Below are positions 35,275-44,916 of a stretch of 64,000 nucleotides of DNA, piece after piece. Within the stretch, counting starts at the first letter, position 1; every line of letters starts with the position of its first letter. Below the pieces are notes generated by a model, which worked only from the letters and a program-made list of their open reading frames with translations, was not told where the DNA came from and searched no databases. The stretch is from Coprenecus sp949297365. GTDB taxonomy: Bacteria > Bacteroidota > Bacteroidia > Bacteroidales > UBA932. Both the position numbers and the translations under genes were made by a program. The stretch is taken from NCBI GenBank assembly GCA_963931055.1, contig OZ006987.1, forward strand, positions 2,418,001 through 2,482,000, given 5' to 3'.

Positions 35275-37326
35275 ATGTCACAGCAAAAAGGTAAAATAGG
35301 GGTTACAACAGAGAATATTTTCCCCGTTATCAAAAAATTCCTGTATTCAGATCATGAGATTTTCCTAAGGGAACTGGTCGCCAATGCCGTGGATGCTACC
35401 CAGAAGGTGAAGGCCCTTGCCAGCACAGGAGAACTGAAAGGTGAGCTCGGAGATCTGACAGTGCGCATATCGGTGGATGAGAAAAAGAACACTCTGACTG
35501 TCACTGATCGCGGTATCGGTATGACAGATGAGGAGATAGACAAGTACATCAATCAGATAGCCTTCTCAGGAGCCGGAGAGTTCATTGAGAAGTACAAGGA
35601 TGTGGCCGGCAATATCATCGGCCATTTCGGTCTGGGATTCTATTCGGCTTTCATGGTCTCCAAGAAAGTGGTCATCGAGTCTCTGTCCTGGAAAGAAGGC
35701 GCAAAGCCTGTAAGGTGGGAGTGCGAGGGTAATCCTGAATTCGTGATGAAGGAGGGCAGCCGTGCTGACCGAGGTACGGAGATTACCCTGTATCTGGACG
35801 ATGACTCCAAGGAGTTTGCCGGTGCTTCCAAGGTGGAGGAGCTGCTGAAGAAATACTGCCGCTTCATGCCTGTGCCTATCGCATTCGGTAAGGAACAGGA
35901 GTGGAAGGACGGCAAGTATGTCGAGACTGACAAGGACAAGATTATCAACGATACTGACCCGATCTGGAACAAGAAGCCAGCCGATCTGAAGAAGGAGGAC
36001 TACATGAAGTTCTACCGCGAGCTTTATCCCATGCTGGAAGAACCGCTGTTCTACATACATCTGAATGTGGACTATCCGTTCAATCTTACCGGTATCCTCT
36101 ATTTCCCCAAGATCAAGGACCGCCTGGAAGTCACCAAGAACAAGATACAGCTCTACTGCAATCAGGTCTTCGTCACCGATTCGGTAGACAATATCGTGCC
36201 GGACTTCCTGACTCTGCTGCACGGTGTGATAGACTCTCCTGATATTCCTCTGAACGTATCCAGAAGCTATCTCCAGTCGGATGCCAATGTAAAGAAGATA
36301 TCGACCTATATCACCAAGAAAGTGGCTGACCGCCTGGAGGATATCTTCAAGAACGACCGCAAGGAGTACGAGGAGAAGTGGGACAATCTCAAACTCTTCA
36401 TCGAGTACGGTATGCTGACCGAGGAGAAATTCTGCGAGAGGGCTCTCAAGTTCGCCCTGATGAAGAACACCGACGGTAAGTTCTTTGCCTACGACGATTA
36501 CCGCAAGGCCATAGAGACCGCCCAGACCGACAAGGACAAGAAGGTGGTATATCTCTACGCCACCGATCCCGTGGCCCAGTACCAGTATATCGAGACAGCC
36601 AAGAATAAGGGCTACGATGTGCTGCTCTTCGACTGCCAGCTGGATGCACACTTCGTCAATCTGCTGGAGACCAAGATTCCCGACTCTACATTTGCCCGTG
36701 TGGATGCGGATTCCATAGACAGGCTTATCCGCAAGGAGGATGTCAAGGAACCCGAGATGCCCGAGGCCGAGAAGACCGACCTCTCCGACATGTTTGAGTC
36801 TGTCCTGCCTGAAGGCAATCACTACTTCGTAAAGCCTGAGAATCTGGGGGAGAACGGTGCTCCTATCCTGATTACCCAGTCCGAGTTCATGCGCCGTTAC
36901 CGCGATATGTCTGCCCTCGGCGGAGGAATGAACTTCTACGGTGAGATGCCTGAGTCCTATACCATTGACGTCAATATCCAGCATCCGCTGATCAAACGTA
37001 TCCTTGAGGCCAAGAACTCATCTTTGTCAGAGCAGTGCGCGTCTTTCGACAGCCGCAGGAACGAGCTGCAGGCCGATATCGACAAGCTGGATGCGGCCAT
37101 GAAGGACAAGAAAGACGAAGATATCCCTACTGCTGACAAGGATGCCAAGAAGGAACTGGAGAAGGAACTCGGAGAAGTCCGCGACCAGAGGAAGGAGGCG
37201 ATGAAGGGCTTTGCCCAGGACAATATCCTCCTGCATCAGGTAGTGGACCTGGCCCTGCTGGCGAACAATATGCTGAAAGGCAAGGACCTCTCGGAGTTCA
37301 TCCGCAGAAGCATAGAGGTTCTCTAA
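35275..37326 (+). CDS. htpG: Chaperone HtpG (Hsp90)
   Basis: HtpG is the bacterial Hsp90, an ATP-driven dimeric chaperone in the cytosol. The 683-residue protein begins with the GHKL ATPase domain: E-I-F-L-R-E-L-V-A-N-A-V-D-A near residue 26, D-R-G-I-G-M-T near 80, and G-H-F-G-L-G-F-Y-S-A-F near 117. The middle domain carries the catalytic-loop region N-V-S-R-S-Y-L-Q near 329. A charged Lys/Asp-rich stretch near 590-650 lengthens it compared with E. coli HtpG (624 residues). It is a single gene facing the golvesin-like gene, with 10 bases between their stops. Confidence 0.97.
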   Translation: MSQQKGKIGVTTENIFPVIKKFLYSDHEIFLRELVANAVDATQKVKALASTGELKGELGDLTVRISVDEKKNTLTVTDRGIGMTDEEIDKYINQIAFSGAGEFIEKYKDVAGNIIGHFGLGFYSAFMVSKKVVIESLSWKEGAKPVRWECEGNPEFVMKEGSRADRGTEITLYLDDDSKEFAGASKVEELLKKYCRFMPVPIAFGKEQEWKDGKYVETDKDKIINDTDPIWNKKPADLKKEDYMKFYRELYPMLEEPLFYIHLNVDYPFNLTGILYFPKIKDRLEVTKNKIQLYCNQVFVTDSVDNIVPDFLTLLHGVIDSPDIPLNVSRSYLQSDANVKKISTYITKKVADRLEDIFKNDRKEYEEKWDNLKLFIEYGMLTEEKFCERALKFALMKNTDGKFFAYDDYRKAIETAQTDKDKKVVYLYATDPVAQYQYIETAKNKGYDVLLFDCQLDAHFVNLLETKIPDSTFARVDADSIDRLIRKEDVKEPEMPEAEKTDLSDMFESVLPEGNHYFVKPENLGENGAPILITQSEFMRRYRDMSALGGGMNFYGEMPESYTIDVNIQHPLIKRILEAKNSSLSEQCASFDSRRNELQADIDKLDAAMKDKKDEDIPTADKDAKKELEKELGEVRDQRKEAMKGFAQDNILLHQVVDLALLANNMLKGKDLSEFIRRSIEVL

Positions 37327-37336
37327 GAGAGAATAT

Positions 37337-40300
37337 CTAATCCTTGAAAATAAATTTGATAACCTCGCGCATCAGGTCATCTACCTGCTGTTGCGAGGTT
37401 AGTGTTTCTATGGGGAAGCCTATGCTTACGCATCTGTGACGCCCGCCATCGTAGGCCACGGCGGCGGAGGTGTTGACGGTCCTGTATCTCAGGAAAGTGT
37501 GTGCTCCTTCGCGTGCCGGAACGATGGCATCAGGGGATTCTACGCAGTAGATATCCGGAGATGGTTCGGTCTGGAATCCGAGTGCGGCCGTCGTGTCCCG
37601 GTATATTCCGGACGGATTGCATACGGACAATACATTCCCTGTAGAGGAAGCATGGCCATTGCTCCATAGGTAGCCGAGGATGTCTTTTACGAAACAGTAT
37701 GTCCTGAAATCGGGGTCTGTATCACGTATGGATGTGTTCATGCTTTTGGAAAGCGTCCCCGATATCTTGCCGGAAATGGCGGAGAGAGACAGAATGGCAT
37801 CCTGAATACCGGCTGCGAGCAGAGAGTCATGTCCTGGGGTAAGGGCCAATGAGTCCGCGAGTTGAGTCAGCTCTGATATGGCAGTGTCGATGTTCTTGGA
37901 GGAGGTGTGCAGTATGGAAGTCTCCGGGTAAATCTTTGAGAAGTCGTAATCTGCTGATTTGCCGATATTCGCTCCAGAGACAATAAGTGACCCTCCGTTA
38001 AGGCAGTGGTTCTTCAGTATGTCCTGCAGAGTATCGTTGGAGAAACATGCTGTATCTTTTCCGAATATGATATCCATCACTGGATAGATACCTGGCTCTG
38101 TCAGTCCGGATATGAGCGAGCCGAGTGATGCGGAGCAGAATCCATAGCCGCTTCTCATCAGGGCAAGTCCGTGAATCAGAGGATAATCAAAGGTATTGCC
38201 GGCTAAGCTTTCGGGGCCGTAGTCCATGTATGAGGCTCCGAATCCAGGGCGGTCATTGTGTATCCACTCCTCGTCCCGCAAATACCCGTACTGTTCGCCT
38301 ATATAGGATATATCCTCAATGTAAGGGATAGCCTGCTCCCCTCCGAAGTTCAGTCCGGGAGCTGATATACGGGTGAATCCGTTTACAACCAGGATGTTGT
38401 CTTTCCCGGGAATATATCCCGCTGACAGTATCTCCGACGGAAATGACACTCCGCCGTCGTTTACAGCCACGACCTTATAACTGTACAGTCTGCCTGCTTC
38501 TATCCTGTCAATGTATTCCGTACCGGTTACTACAGTGCCGTTGTCAAAGCCCGGTACTGAACTGTCTCCATAGGGGTCGAGGATTCTGCGGTACACAACG
38601 TAGGATGTCGGGGCTGCTGACGGTTCATGCGGATCTGTACGCGGAGTCCACGAAAGCTTGATTCCGGCAGCGGAGTCTGATTGGTCTGTGATGACGGCGC
38701 TGAAATCCTGTACCGGCAATGGCTGCACTGCGTATTGTTTGCCGGAAATATAGGAGAGATATCGGAGTATACCTTTATATATAGCGCGCGATACGATGAA
38801 CTTGAACCCAGGGTCCAGTGCGTACTGCATATCGGATACGTTCTGATGTGAGAGCAGTTCAATGAGCACTGTGGGAACATCGGGAACCCTGGCCTCGACA
38901 TATGAGCGGTCCCATATAGCCCTGCGGGTCCAGTCTTTTCTACAATAGGCTCTGATATCGTTCACTATGGATGTCTGAACTATGTCAGCGAGTTCTCTGG
39001 CTGTGATTCGGGCTCTTCCATTCTTATAGCTGAGTTTGCCTTCGGACTCTTCCATGTAGATGGCAAGAGTGCCTATGATGGAATCATTCATACAGCGACC
39101 TGCGTCAGTATGCAGTGCCAGAGCCATGTCAATAGGGACGTGCAGGCTGTCTTTTAGATAATTCACCCATTCTCCCCTGGACATATAGTCATCCTTGTAG
39201 TCGTCTGTGCCGTCATTGAGGCTGTAGACATCTTCAGGGAAGCCGCTCCACTGCAGCCAGTAGCGTGCAGCCTCCGCATATCTGGGGTAGCCGCTCGGAC
39301 CGTGCCCGCGCAGCACATTACCCATTCCTCCTCCGAAACGTACTGCATCAGTTGTTATCACTCCCTTTTTCTTTTCCTGTGCACTTCGTACTGTTACCCC
39401 TTGTCCGCATTCGCCTTCCGTAAAACGGAATGTTCCGAGATATACCCATGTACCGCCACCTATGCTCTGGTCAATCCTGTATGACTGTTCTCCTCCTGAA
39501 TGACGTACAGTATATATGGCAGGGGCGCTTTCCGGCAGACTCTGGTAGGATACGTAAACAGCATAATCTTCCGTCTCGGGAAAGAACGGCAGATAGGAGG
39601 CTGTCTGAGTGGATTTGCCGTCACTGACGGACATGCGGGCTGACCCGGATAGAAAAGGATTGGAGTCAGTCAGAGAGGATGATGAGTCTGCACCAAAACC
39701 TGGCTCGGGAGAGTCTGTCCAGTCGTAGCGGGCGTTTCCGGAATTGTTTATTTCCGTGTAGAACAGACTGCCGTTGTCAACGACAATCTCCAGCGTCTGC
39801 GGGTCGCGCTCCCTGGGCATAAGGACATTGGCTCCCGCATTCTCGAGCATGGGTGCCAGAAATCCGGTCACATAACTGTGCGTCAGCAGATCTTCAACAG
39901 TCGTGAAGAACGGGGCGCGCTGCCATTCCCATCTGCCGGCCTCATGGGAATAGTAATAGCCGTGGCTGGACCACAGCGCGATGTTGCGGCCTTGAAGTCC
40001 TTCAGTTATATCAATGGGACTGTCGATCTTTTCAATCCAGGTAGCAGTACTTTTGTTAATGTGTTTGTCCGGTCTCATCCCGGAATAATAACCGGAGATC
40101 AGTCTCTCCACGGGCTTTCCTCCGTATAGAAACTTGATATCAAGTCCAGTGCCGTAATCCGGCAAGGAAGACCTGACGGCGTCTGTCATAAACTGCAGAT
40201 CAACGGCACGCAGGGGATAGTCTGATATCGCATCGTTCAGGTGTACTTCTATGCTGCGCTTGTTAATAAGCAGAGTGTCAATGTCTACTGTACGATTTAC

Positions 40301-40441
40301 GGTTGCTTTCCGGGATAGATATGTGTTGATGGAGTCTATAGCCGGCTTCAGTGTAAGGCAGTCCGGCTGTGCGTCTGCGTTCTGGTAGAGGAGAGCAAAT
40401 GCCGTGAAGACGGCAGTGATGTATCTTGGAAGGATCTTCAT
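37337..40441 (-). CDS. Large secreted protein with golvesin-like and amidase-like domains (often named xanthan lyase)
   Basis: The 1034-residue protein has a signal peptide (1-24, ending A-D-A-Q). Residues about 225-370 form a golvesin/Xly carbohydrate-binding-like domain (Y-A-V-Y-V-S-Y, then W-V-Y-L-G-T-F-R-F). This is inserted in an N-acetylmuramoyl-L-alanine-amidase-like region (W-S-S-H-G-Y-Y-Y before it; A-L-A-L-H-T-D-A-G and V-L-I-E-L-L-S-H-Q-N after it). A fibronectin-III-like segment follows near residue 585. The His and Glu in those motifs fit zinc amidase ligands. Such proteins are widespread in Bacteroidales and sometimes labelled xanthan lyase without proof; peptidoglycan remodelling is my preferred guess. 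It follows vanZ after 1 base. Confidence 0.8.
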   Translation of the reverse strand: MKILPRYITAVFTAFALLYQNADAQPDCLTLKPAIDSINTYLSRKATVNRTVDIDTLLINKRSIEVHLNDAISDYPLRAVDLQFMTDAVRSSLPDYGTGLDIKFLYGGKPVERLISGYYSGMRPDKHINKSTATWIEKIDSPIDITEGLQGRNIALWSSHGYYYSHEAGRWEWQRAPFFTTVEDLLTHSYVTGFLAPMLENAGANVLMPRERDPQTLEIVVDNGSLFYTEINNSGNARYDWTDSPEPGFGADSSSSLTDSNPFLSGSARMSVSDGKSTQTASYLPFFPETEDYAVYVSYQSLPESAPAIYTVRHSGGEQSYRIDQSIGGGTWVYLGTFRFTEGECGQGVTVRSAQEKKKGVITTDAVRFGGGMGNVLRGHGPSGYPRYAEAARYWLQWSGFPEDVYSLNDGTDDYKDDYMSRGEWVNYLKDSLHVPIDMALALHTDAGRCMNDSIIGTLAIYMEESEGKLSYKNGRARITARELADIVQTSIVNDIRAYCRKDWTRRAIWDRSYVEARVPDVPTVLIELLSHQNVSDMQYALDPGFKFIVSRAIYKGILRYLSYISGKQYAVQPLPVQDFSAVITDQSDSAAGIKLSWTPRTDPHEPSAAPTSYVVYRRILDPYGDSSVPGFDNGTVVTGTEYIDRIEAGRLYSYKVVAVNDGGVSFPSEILSAGYIPGKDNILVVNGFTRISAPGLNFGGEQAIPYIEDISYIGEQYGYLRDEEWIHNDRPGFGASYMDYGPESLAGNTFDYPLIHGLALMRSGYGFCSASLGSLISGLTEPGIYPVMDIIFGKDTACFSNDTLQDILKNHCLNGGSLIVSGANIGKSADYDFSKIYPETSILHTSSKNIDTAISELTQLADSLALTPGHDSLLAAGIQDAILSLSAISGKISGTLSKSMNTSIRDTDPDFRTYCFVKDILGYLWSNGHASSTGNVLSVCNPSGIYRDTTAALGFQTEPSPDIYCVESPDAIVPAREGAHTFLRYRTVNTSAAVAYDGGRHRCVSIGFPIETLTSQQQVDDLMREVIKFIFKD

Positions 40442-40442
40442 T

Positions 40443-40880
40443 TTATGCTGTTTTGTTCCGGGTGACCATCCGGTCCAGGTGTCTTACTGCATGGGGGCCG
40501 GCAAGGGATACTATGACGGTTCCGAGGATGATGGACAGTGAGTCTGCAGCGAAATCGTAGACATCACCCTGCCTGGATTGAAAGAACAGGTCCTGGCATA
40601 TCTCTGTCAGTCCTGCGAACACAAGGCCGCTGATAAGGGTGAGCACGATGGCGTGTCTGCTGAGGAACTGGTGTCTGACTGTGTATCTGCATGTGAGCCA
40701 TGTTATGAACGGATAGGGAAAAAACATGGCAAAGTGCGCGTATCTGTCCAGTCTTATGCCCAGAAAATATTCTCCCAGATCTATGCCCGTGGAGGAGAAC
40801 TTGTAGAAGCACAGGAACAATACCATAGCCAGATATATGACATATAGTATATTTATTAATATCTTTGCGCTTCGTAACAT
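40443..40880 (-). CDS. VanZ family membrane protein
   Basis: From the ATG at 40880 the product is 145 residues with four membrane helices. It shows the VanZ pattern R-Y-A-H-F-A-M-F-F near residue 45, then T-E-I-C-Q-D-L-F-F-Q-S-R-Q-G-D near residue 95 and D-F-A-A-D-S-L-S-I-I-L-G. VanZ was named for weak teicoplanin resistance, but most homologues, like this one, have no resistance context. The frame remains open far upstream, but only as the antisense of the DUF4954 gene, so the short form is right. The promoter is provided by a truncated repeat element. It is co-transcribed with the golvesin-like gene. Confidence 0.85.
   Translation of the reverse strand: MLRSAKILINILYVIYLAMVLFLCFYKFSSTGIDLGEYFLGIRLDRYAHFAMFFPYPFITWLTCRYTVRHQFLSRHAIVLTLISGLVFAGLTEICQDLFFQSRQGDVYDFAADSLSIILGTVIVSLAGPHAVRHLDRMVTRNKTA
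40860..40867 (+). promoter_or_regulatory. -7 box for the DUF4954 gene
   Basis: A perfect TATCTTTG on the plus strand, 58 bases before the DUF4954 ATG. It lies inside the first codons of the divergent vanZ gene, so the two transcripts overlap at their 5' ends. Confidence 0.45.
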
Positions 40881-40882
40881 AG

Positions 40883-40920
40883 GGCAAATATACGCAGAAG
40901 ACGAGAGCAGAGCAAATAAA
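40883..40920. repeat. Left half of the promoter-bearing repeat family
   Basis: The sequence from CAAATATACGCAGAAG to the AGCAAAT motif matches the left half of the copies at 49.2 kb (one or two base changes), then stops just before the DUF4954 start codon. On the minus strand it gives TTTG (40913-40916), 20 bases, and TATATTTG (40885-40892), ending 4 bases before the vanZ ATG. Confidence 0.85.
40885..40916 (-). promoter_or_regulatory. vanZ promoter within the repeat
   Basis: TTTG and TATATTTG with a 20-base spacer, a full match to the Bacteroidetes consensus. The -7 box ends 4 bases before the vanZ start codon, so the mRNA is expected to be leaderless. Confidence 0.7.
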
Positions 40921-40925
40921 TTGAT

Positions 40926-42902
40926 ATGAAAGATTACAGACACCTGACACAGGAAGAAACTGATATCCTGAAAAGCAACGGATGCTGGGCTGAGAACTGG
41001 AGCAACATCTATGTAGTGGATGATTTTGTACCCGAATATATAATCCGGGTCAATTTCTACGGTATTGTCCGTCTGGGCTCGTTCGCAGCCGGAATGCCTC
41101 TTCCGGGCGGACTGTCTGTGCCCTGCGGTATTTATGACGCCACACTGTTCAATGTCTCGGTCGGGGACGGGGCCCTTATCACCAATGTCCACGGATATAT
41201 AGCCAATTACGACATAGGGGCGCATACCTATATTGCCGATGTCGGGAAGATATACATGGAAGGAGTGTCCTCTTTCGGAAATGGAACTGAGATCAACGTC
41301 CTCAATGAGACGGGAGGAAGGTCTGTGACTGTTTATGACGGTATGTCGGCTCAGACCGCGTACTTCTCGGCTATGTACAGGCATCGTCCCGCTCTCACGG
41401 ACAAATTGAGGGAGATGGCTCTGACATCCGCGGCCGGACAGAAGTCGGACAGAGGCCGCATAGGCTCCTATGTCAAAGTGGAGAATGTGGGAATGCTCCG
41501 GAACATGAGAATAGGGGACCATGCCGTGATCCAAGGATGCCTGCGGCTTTTTGACGGAACAGTGGCCAGTACGAAGGAGGCTCCTGCGCTCATGGGCAGC
41601 GGTGTAGTCTGCACTGATTTCATCGTTCAGTCCGGTGCGGTCGTAGAGGATGGGGTACAGATATCCAGAACGTTTGTAGGACAGGGGGTTACACTGTCCC
41701 GTGGGTTCACCTGCTCCGACTGTCTGTTTTTTGCCTGTTCGCACTGCGAGAACGGAGAGGCCGTGTCTGTATTTGCCGGACCGTTCACTGTCTCGCACCA
41801 TAAGTCCACGCTGATGATAGGTGCCATGTTCTCGTTTATGAACGCCGGCTCTGCTACCAACTTCAGCAATCACATGTACAAACTGGGGCCCGTGCATCAG
41901 GGAGTCTTTGCCAGAGGCACGAAATGCGGCTCGGGCTCTTATATGATGCTGCCGGTAAGAATCGGCCCTTTCACCACTGTGCTCGGGCATCATACCGCCC
42001 ATGTGGATACGTCTCTTATGCCGTTCTCGTATATCGTGGAGTCCGACGGGGACTCTGTCCTGGTGCCGGGAGCCAATCTAAAAAGTGCCGGGCTTTTCAG
42101 GGACATGCTTAAATGGCCCGGGAGAGACCGTCGGAGTGTGTCGGACAGGCGCGACAGGATATCGTTTGACGTACTTTCTCCATATACGGCATCAGGTATG
42201 CTGGAGGGCAAGGCTTTGCTGGAGGAGATGAACACTAGAAAGCGTATTCTGGGAAAGTCAGTCTCATACGGCGGATGCACTATGTCCATCTCTTCTCTTG
42301 CTAGAGGTGCCGATAGGTATGATACTGTACTTAAGTATTATATAGGAAAGAAGATAGTTGAAAGACTGAAAGACAGGAAGCTCAATACGGATGATATGCT
42401 GAGGGCGGCTCTGAGGCCTGAAAGCACTGTAGGAGAAGGCGGGTGGGTGGATATCGCCGGAATGCTGGCTCCGAAAGCCGAGATAGAACAGCTGCTGGAT
42501 GCGGTGGAAAGCGGAGAACTGGGGGATTTCGGGTCGATAGAGCAGAGGCTGTCGGGTATTTTCTCCAATTACGAGTTGTATGAGTGGAAATGGGTATACG
42601 ATCATATATACCGGGTGTACGGCATACGTCCGGATACTATCGTGAGAAAGGATCTGGTATCGGTCCTGAGGCAATGGCAGTCCGTGGCCGGTATGCTGTT
42701 CTCCGAACTGGAAAATGATGCCGCAAAGGAATATTCGGGAGATGCCGCGACCGGCTTCGGTATAGACGGAGGGCAATCCGAGGCAGAGGGGGACTTTGTG
42801 TCCGTCCGGGGCACGCTGCCGGATGACGCACTGATCCTTACTCTCAGAAAGTCCGTAGAGGGATTCCGTCAGAAAGTGTCTGATATTGTGTCACTCCTTT
42901 AA
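40926..42902 (+). CDS. DUF4954 family protein with left-handed beta-helix
   Basis: The 658-residue protein matches DUF4954, a Bacteroidota and spirochaete family. Residues about 60-400 consist of hexapeptide-like turns (V-S-V-G-D-G-A-L-I, N-Y-D-I-G-A-H-T-Y-I and similar) that form a left-handed parallel beta-helix as in sugar-nucleotide acyl- or uridylyl-transferases. A helical C-terminal half follows. A role in nucleotide-sugar or acetyl transfer is possible, but no active site can be named. No signal peptide is present. Its last 12 bases overlap the end of the convergent HAD gene. Confidence 0.85.
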   Translation: MKDYRHLTQEETDILKSNGCWAENWSNIYVVDDFVPEYIIRVNFYGIVRLGSFAAGMPLPGGLSVPCGIYDATLFNVSVGDGALITNVHGYIANYDIGAHTYIADVGKIYMEGVSSFGNGTEINVLNETGGRSVTVYDGMSAQTAYFSAMYRHRPALTDKLREMALTSAAGQKSDRGRIGSYVKVENVGMLRNMRIGDHAVIQGCLRLFDGTVASTKEAPALMGSGVVCTDFIVQSGAVVEDGVQISRTFVGQGVTLSRGFTCSDCLFFACSHCENGEAVSVFAGPFTVSHHKSTLMIGAMFSFMNAGSATNFSNHMYKLGPVHQGVFARGTKCGSGSYMMLPVRIGPFTTVLGHHTAHVDTSLMPFSYIVESDGDSVLVPGANLKSAGLFRDMLKWPGRDRRSVSDRRDRISFDVLSPYTASGMLEGKALLEEMNTRKRILGKSVSYGGCTMSISSLARGADRYDTVLKYYIGKKIVERLKDRKLNTDDMLRAALRPESTVGEGGWVDIAGMLAPKAEIEQLLDAVESGELGDFGSIEQRLSGIFSNYELYEWKWVYDHIYRVYGIRPDTIVRKDLVSVLRQWQSVAGMLFSELENDAAKEYSGDAATGFGIDGGQSEAEGDFVSVRGTLPDDALILTLRKSVEGFRQKVSDIVSLL

Positions 42903-43715
42903 GGACTCGACGGCAAGATCGGCTTTTATCTTGTCGATGATGGCCGTTACCACATTGTAGATGATCTTCCCCTTGGAATAGTCGGCGGGGCAGGCGAAGT
43001 GTACCCTCTGCTCGGTCAGCAGCCTTTCGGACTTGTCTTTCTCGTGTCCGTCGGGATTGTACACTGCTATGGAGTGGCCTCCGAATTCCTTGACCAGTCT
43101 CATGCACGGTATGTCCGTGGCTCCGTCTCCGAAATAGATCATCCTCGAGAACGGCACTGGCCGGTCTTTCTCCAGGACGAACCTGTTGACCAGAGTATGG
43201 TCCCTGATGCTCATCACGCCCTTGTTGATCTTGAACAGGAACTGTGTCTTTGCCGTGTAGTCCACTGCGACTCCAGGCCAGACCGCCTCCCCGTTCTCGT
43301 ACAGGAAGGAGCAGGCGAACACTTTCTTGAACTCGTGGTATATCTCCGTGCCCTCGATCATTTCCGTAAGACCGGAGGAGTTGATGTAATGCTCCACCTC
43401 CAGTCCGCACTGACTGCCGTAGTCGTTGATGAGGCTGAACCATTCCTTCACTCCGGGATACAGCTTGACCATCGAGCCGAATTTCTGGAAATTCTCTCTG
43501 GTAAGATGTATTCCGGCCTTTTTGGCCTCGTCTGTCATGGTCTTCATGTAGCAGAGGATCTCGCTGGCATCGTTGTCGGTGGACATGCGGTTGCTTTTCT
43601 GCCAGAACAGGGCAGGGTCTTTGTCAAAAGCCTGCAACAGTCCGAATTCCTGCATATTCGCCGGAGACAAGGTCCCGTCAAAGTCGTATATCAAAGCTAC
43701 TGTGGGTCGTTTCAT
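42891..43715 (-). CDS. HAD family phosphatase
   Basis: The 274-residue cytosolic hydrolase has HAD motif I D-F-D-G-T-L-S (residues 11-17, with the first Asp as nucleophile), a helical cap in residues 20-100, and motif IV G-D-G-A-T-D near residue 198. It resembles the phosphoserine-phosphatase-like branch of the superfamily, but the substrate is not evident. The gene faces DUF4954, and their 3' ends overlap by 12 bases. Its start is 108 bases from the divergent ECF sigma gene. Confidence 0.85.
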   Translation of the reverse strand: MKRPTVALIYDFDGTLSPANMQEFGLLQAFDKDPALFWQKSNRMSTDNDASEILCYMKTMTDEAKKAGIHLTRENFQKFGSMVKLYPGVKEWFSLINDYGSQCGLEVEHYINSSGLTEMIEGTEIYHEFKKVFACSFLYENGEAVWPGVAVDYTAKTQFLFKINKGVMSIRDHTLVNRFVLEKDRPVPFSRMIYFGDGATDIPCMRLVKEFGGHSIAVYNPDGHEKDKSERLLTEQRVHFACPADYSKGKIIYNVVTAIIDKIKADLAVESLKE

Positions 43716-43761
43716 GCATTTCTAATTTTCAGCCAAATTAGTAATTTTTTTCATTTTTCAG

Positions 43762-43769
43762 TAAGTTTG
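43762..43769 (+). promoter_or_regulatory. -7 box upstream of the ECF sigma operon
   Basis: TAAGTTTG matches TAnnTTTG, 54 bases before the sigma gene. Between box and start lies CGGGAGTCCGTTAT, which could be a second, sigma-specific promoter for autoregulation, but I cannot support that beyond position. Confidence 0.4.
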
Positions 43770-43823
43770 TGCGATTTAGTGCAACAAAGCGATGCGGGAG
43801 TCCGTTATATAAATGAATAAAAG

Positions 43824-44342
43824 ATGGCACATCAGGAGATTATAAGATTCTACGAAAAGTACAGGCGAAAGCTTTACAATATTGCATTGAGGATTACAGG
43901 CGACAGTCTTGATGCTGAGGATGTGGTGCAGGACACTGTCATCAAGTATCTTCGGTCTTCTACCGGCAAACTGGCGGATCAGCAGGTGGAGGTATGGCTG
44001 TGTAAGGCGTGTGTAAGGGCTTCAGTGGATATGTTAAGGGTGCGCAAGGCCTTGAAAATAAAGTTGGAAAGACTGGCGGAGGAGGATTCGGAAGAGGATT
44101 GCTCCCGGCAATGGGAGGATATGTTGATGCGCGATGAGTCCAGAGAGATGATAAGCCGCATCAGGAAAGTCATGCAGGGAATGCCGGACGGTTACAGAGT
44201 GGTGCTGTCATTGCTGCTGTTCGAGGGGTATGACTATGCGGAGGCGGCTCAGATTCTCCAGGTGGAGGAGAGCACAGTGCGTTCGCAGTACCTGCGCGGC
44301 AAACGTAAACTCCTGGGGTTAATAAATGATATGAAAGATTGA
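43824..44342 (+). CDS. ECF-type RNA polymerase sigma factor
   Basis: The 172-residue protein contains sigma region 2 (residues 20-90, with the core-binding D-A-E-D-V-V-Q-D-T-V-I-K-Y-L). Region 4 helix-turn-helix lies at residues 115-168 (G-Y-D-Y-A-E-A-A-Q-I-L-Q-V-E-E-S-T-V-R). No region 1 or 3 is present, as usual for ECF factors. The next gene, one base after the stop, encodes a membrane protein that is likely the anti-sigma factor, followed by an adhesin-like GIN protein and a dipeptidase. The signal sensed is unknown, but the GIN protein points to the cell envelope. Confidence 0.93.
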   Translation: MAHQEIIRFYEKYRRKLYNIALRITGDSLDAEDVVQDTVIKYLRSSTGKLADQQVEVWLCKACVRASVDMLRVRKALKIKLERLAEEDSEEDCSRQWEDMLMRDESREMISRIRKVMQGMPDGYRVVLSLLLFEGYDYAEAAQILQVEESTVRSQYLRGKRKLLGLINDMKD

Positions 44343-44343
44343 T

Positions 44344-44907
44344 ATGATGGATAACTTACAGCAATACTTTAAATCAAACAAGGCGTATATCCGGGACTCG
44401 GAGGAAAATCTTCCTTATGGGGATGAGTCGCGCTTTGAGGAAAGGTGGGAGGCTCTCAGCCGCGACAGGATTAGATTCCGTTCAGGGCTCAAGCGGCGTA
44501 AGAAGCCTCTTTGGAAGGTCGTGGCGTTTCCGGTGCTGGCTTCCCTGGCCCTGATATTCGGAGTCAGGTTCCTGATGCGCCCGATTATGACTCAACCAGA
44601 GCCGGTGCATACTGTGGCCTCGGATGCCGTTTCTCCCGGCAGTATCTACAGGGATTATTGCCGCAGTGTGGCCGACATCACAGTTGAACTTGCAGTGCTT
44701 ACGGCTTATATGGATGAGGAGGATGCCGAGGAGGCGATGCGGACTCTCGATGAGATAGTCTATGAGCCGGTGCCGCTGATCGATCAATTGGAAGAGGTGG
44801 ATGATGCGCGTCAGACAGAGATACTGAGGGAGTATTCAGCCAGGCAGTTGAAGACTTTAGATGACTTTATGAATAACTTTAAGCAAACAATGAAAACGTC
44901 AAATTAA
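44344..44907 (+). CDS. Putative anti-sigma factor, single-pass membrane protein
   Basis: The 187-residue protein has a charged cytosolic N-terminus of about 55 residues, one membrane helix near 57-78 (V-V-A-F-P-V-L-A-S-L-A-L-I-F), and a periplasmic part of about 105 residues. Size, topology and position directly behind the ECF sigma gene are those of an anti-sigma factor. The usual zinc-binding H-x3-C-x2-C motif of classical anti-sigma domains is absent, so the inhibitory contact would differ. An alternative start lies one codon downstream. Confidence is moderate and rests on context. Confidence 0.6.
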   Translation: MMDNLQQYFKSNKAYIRDSEENLPYGDESRFEERWEALSRDRIRFRSGLKRRKKPLWKVVAFPVLASLALIFGVRFLMRPIMTQPEPVHTVASDAVSPGSIYRDYCRSVADITVELAVLTAYMDEEDAEEAMRTLDEIVYEPVPLIDQLEEVDDARQTEILREYSARQLKTLDDFMNNFKQTMKTSN

Positions 44908-44916
44908 TAAATAGTT

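Noticed and set aside
35566..36984. 472-codon open frame antisense to htpG
   Set aside because: It is the mirror of a strongly conserved Hsp90 gene, with low-complexity V/L/H-rich translation and no start context.
37337..40441. True xanthan lyase
   Set aside because: No polysaccharide-lyase barrel is seen. The name comes from the golvesin/Xly binding-domain similarity only.
40881..42002. N-terminal extension of vanZ to 42002
   Set aside because: The extra part is the antisense of DUF4954; the VanZ fold starts at ATG 40880 next to a promoter.
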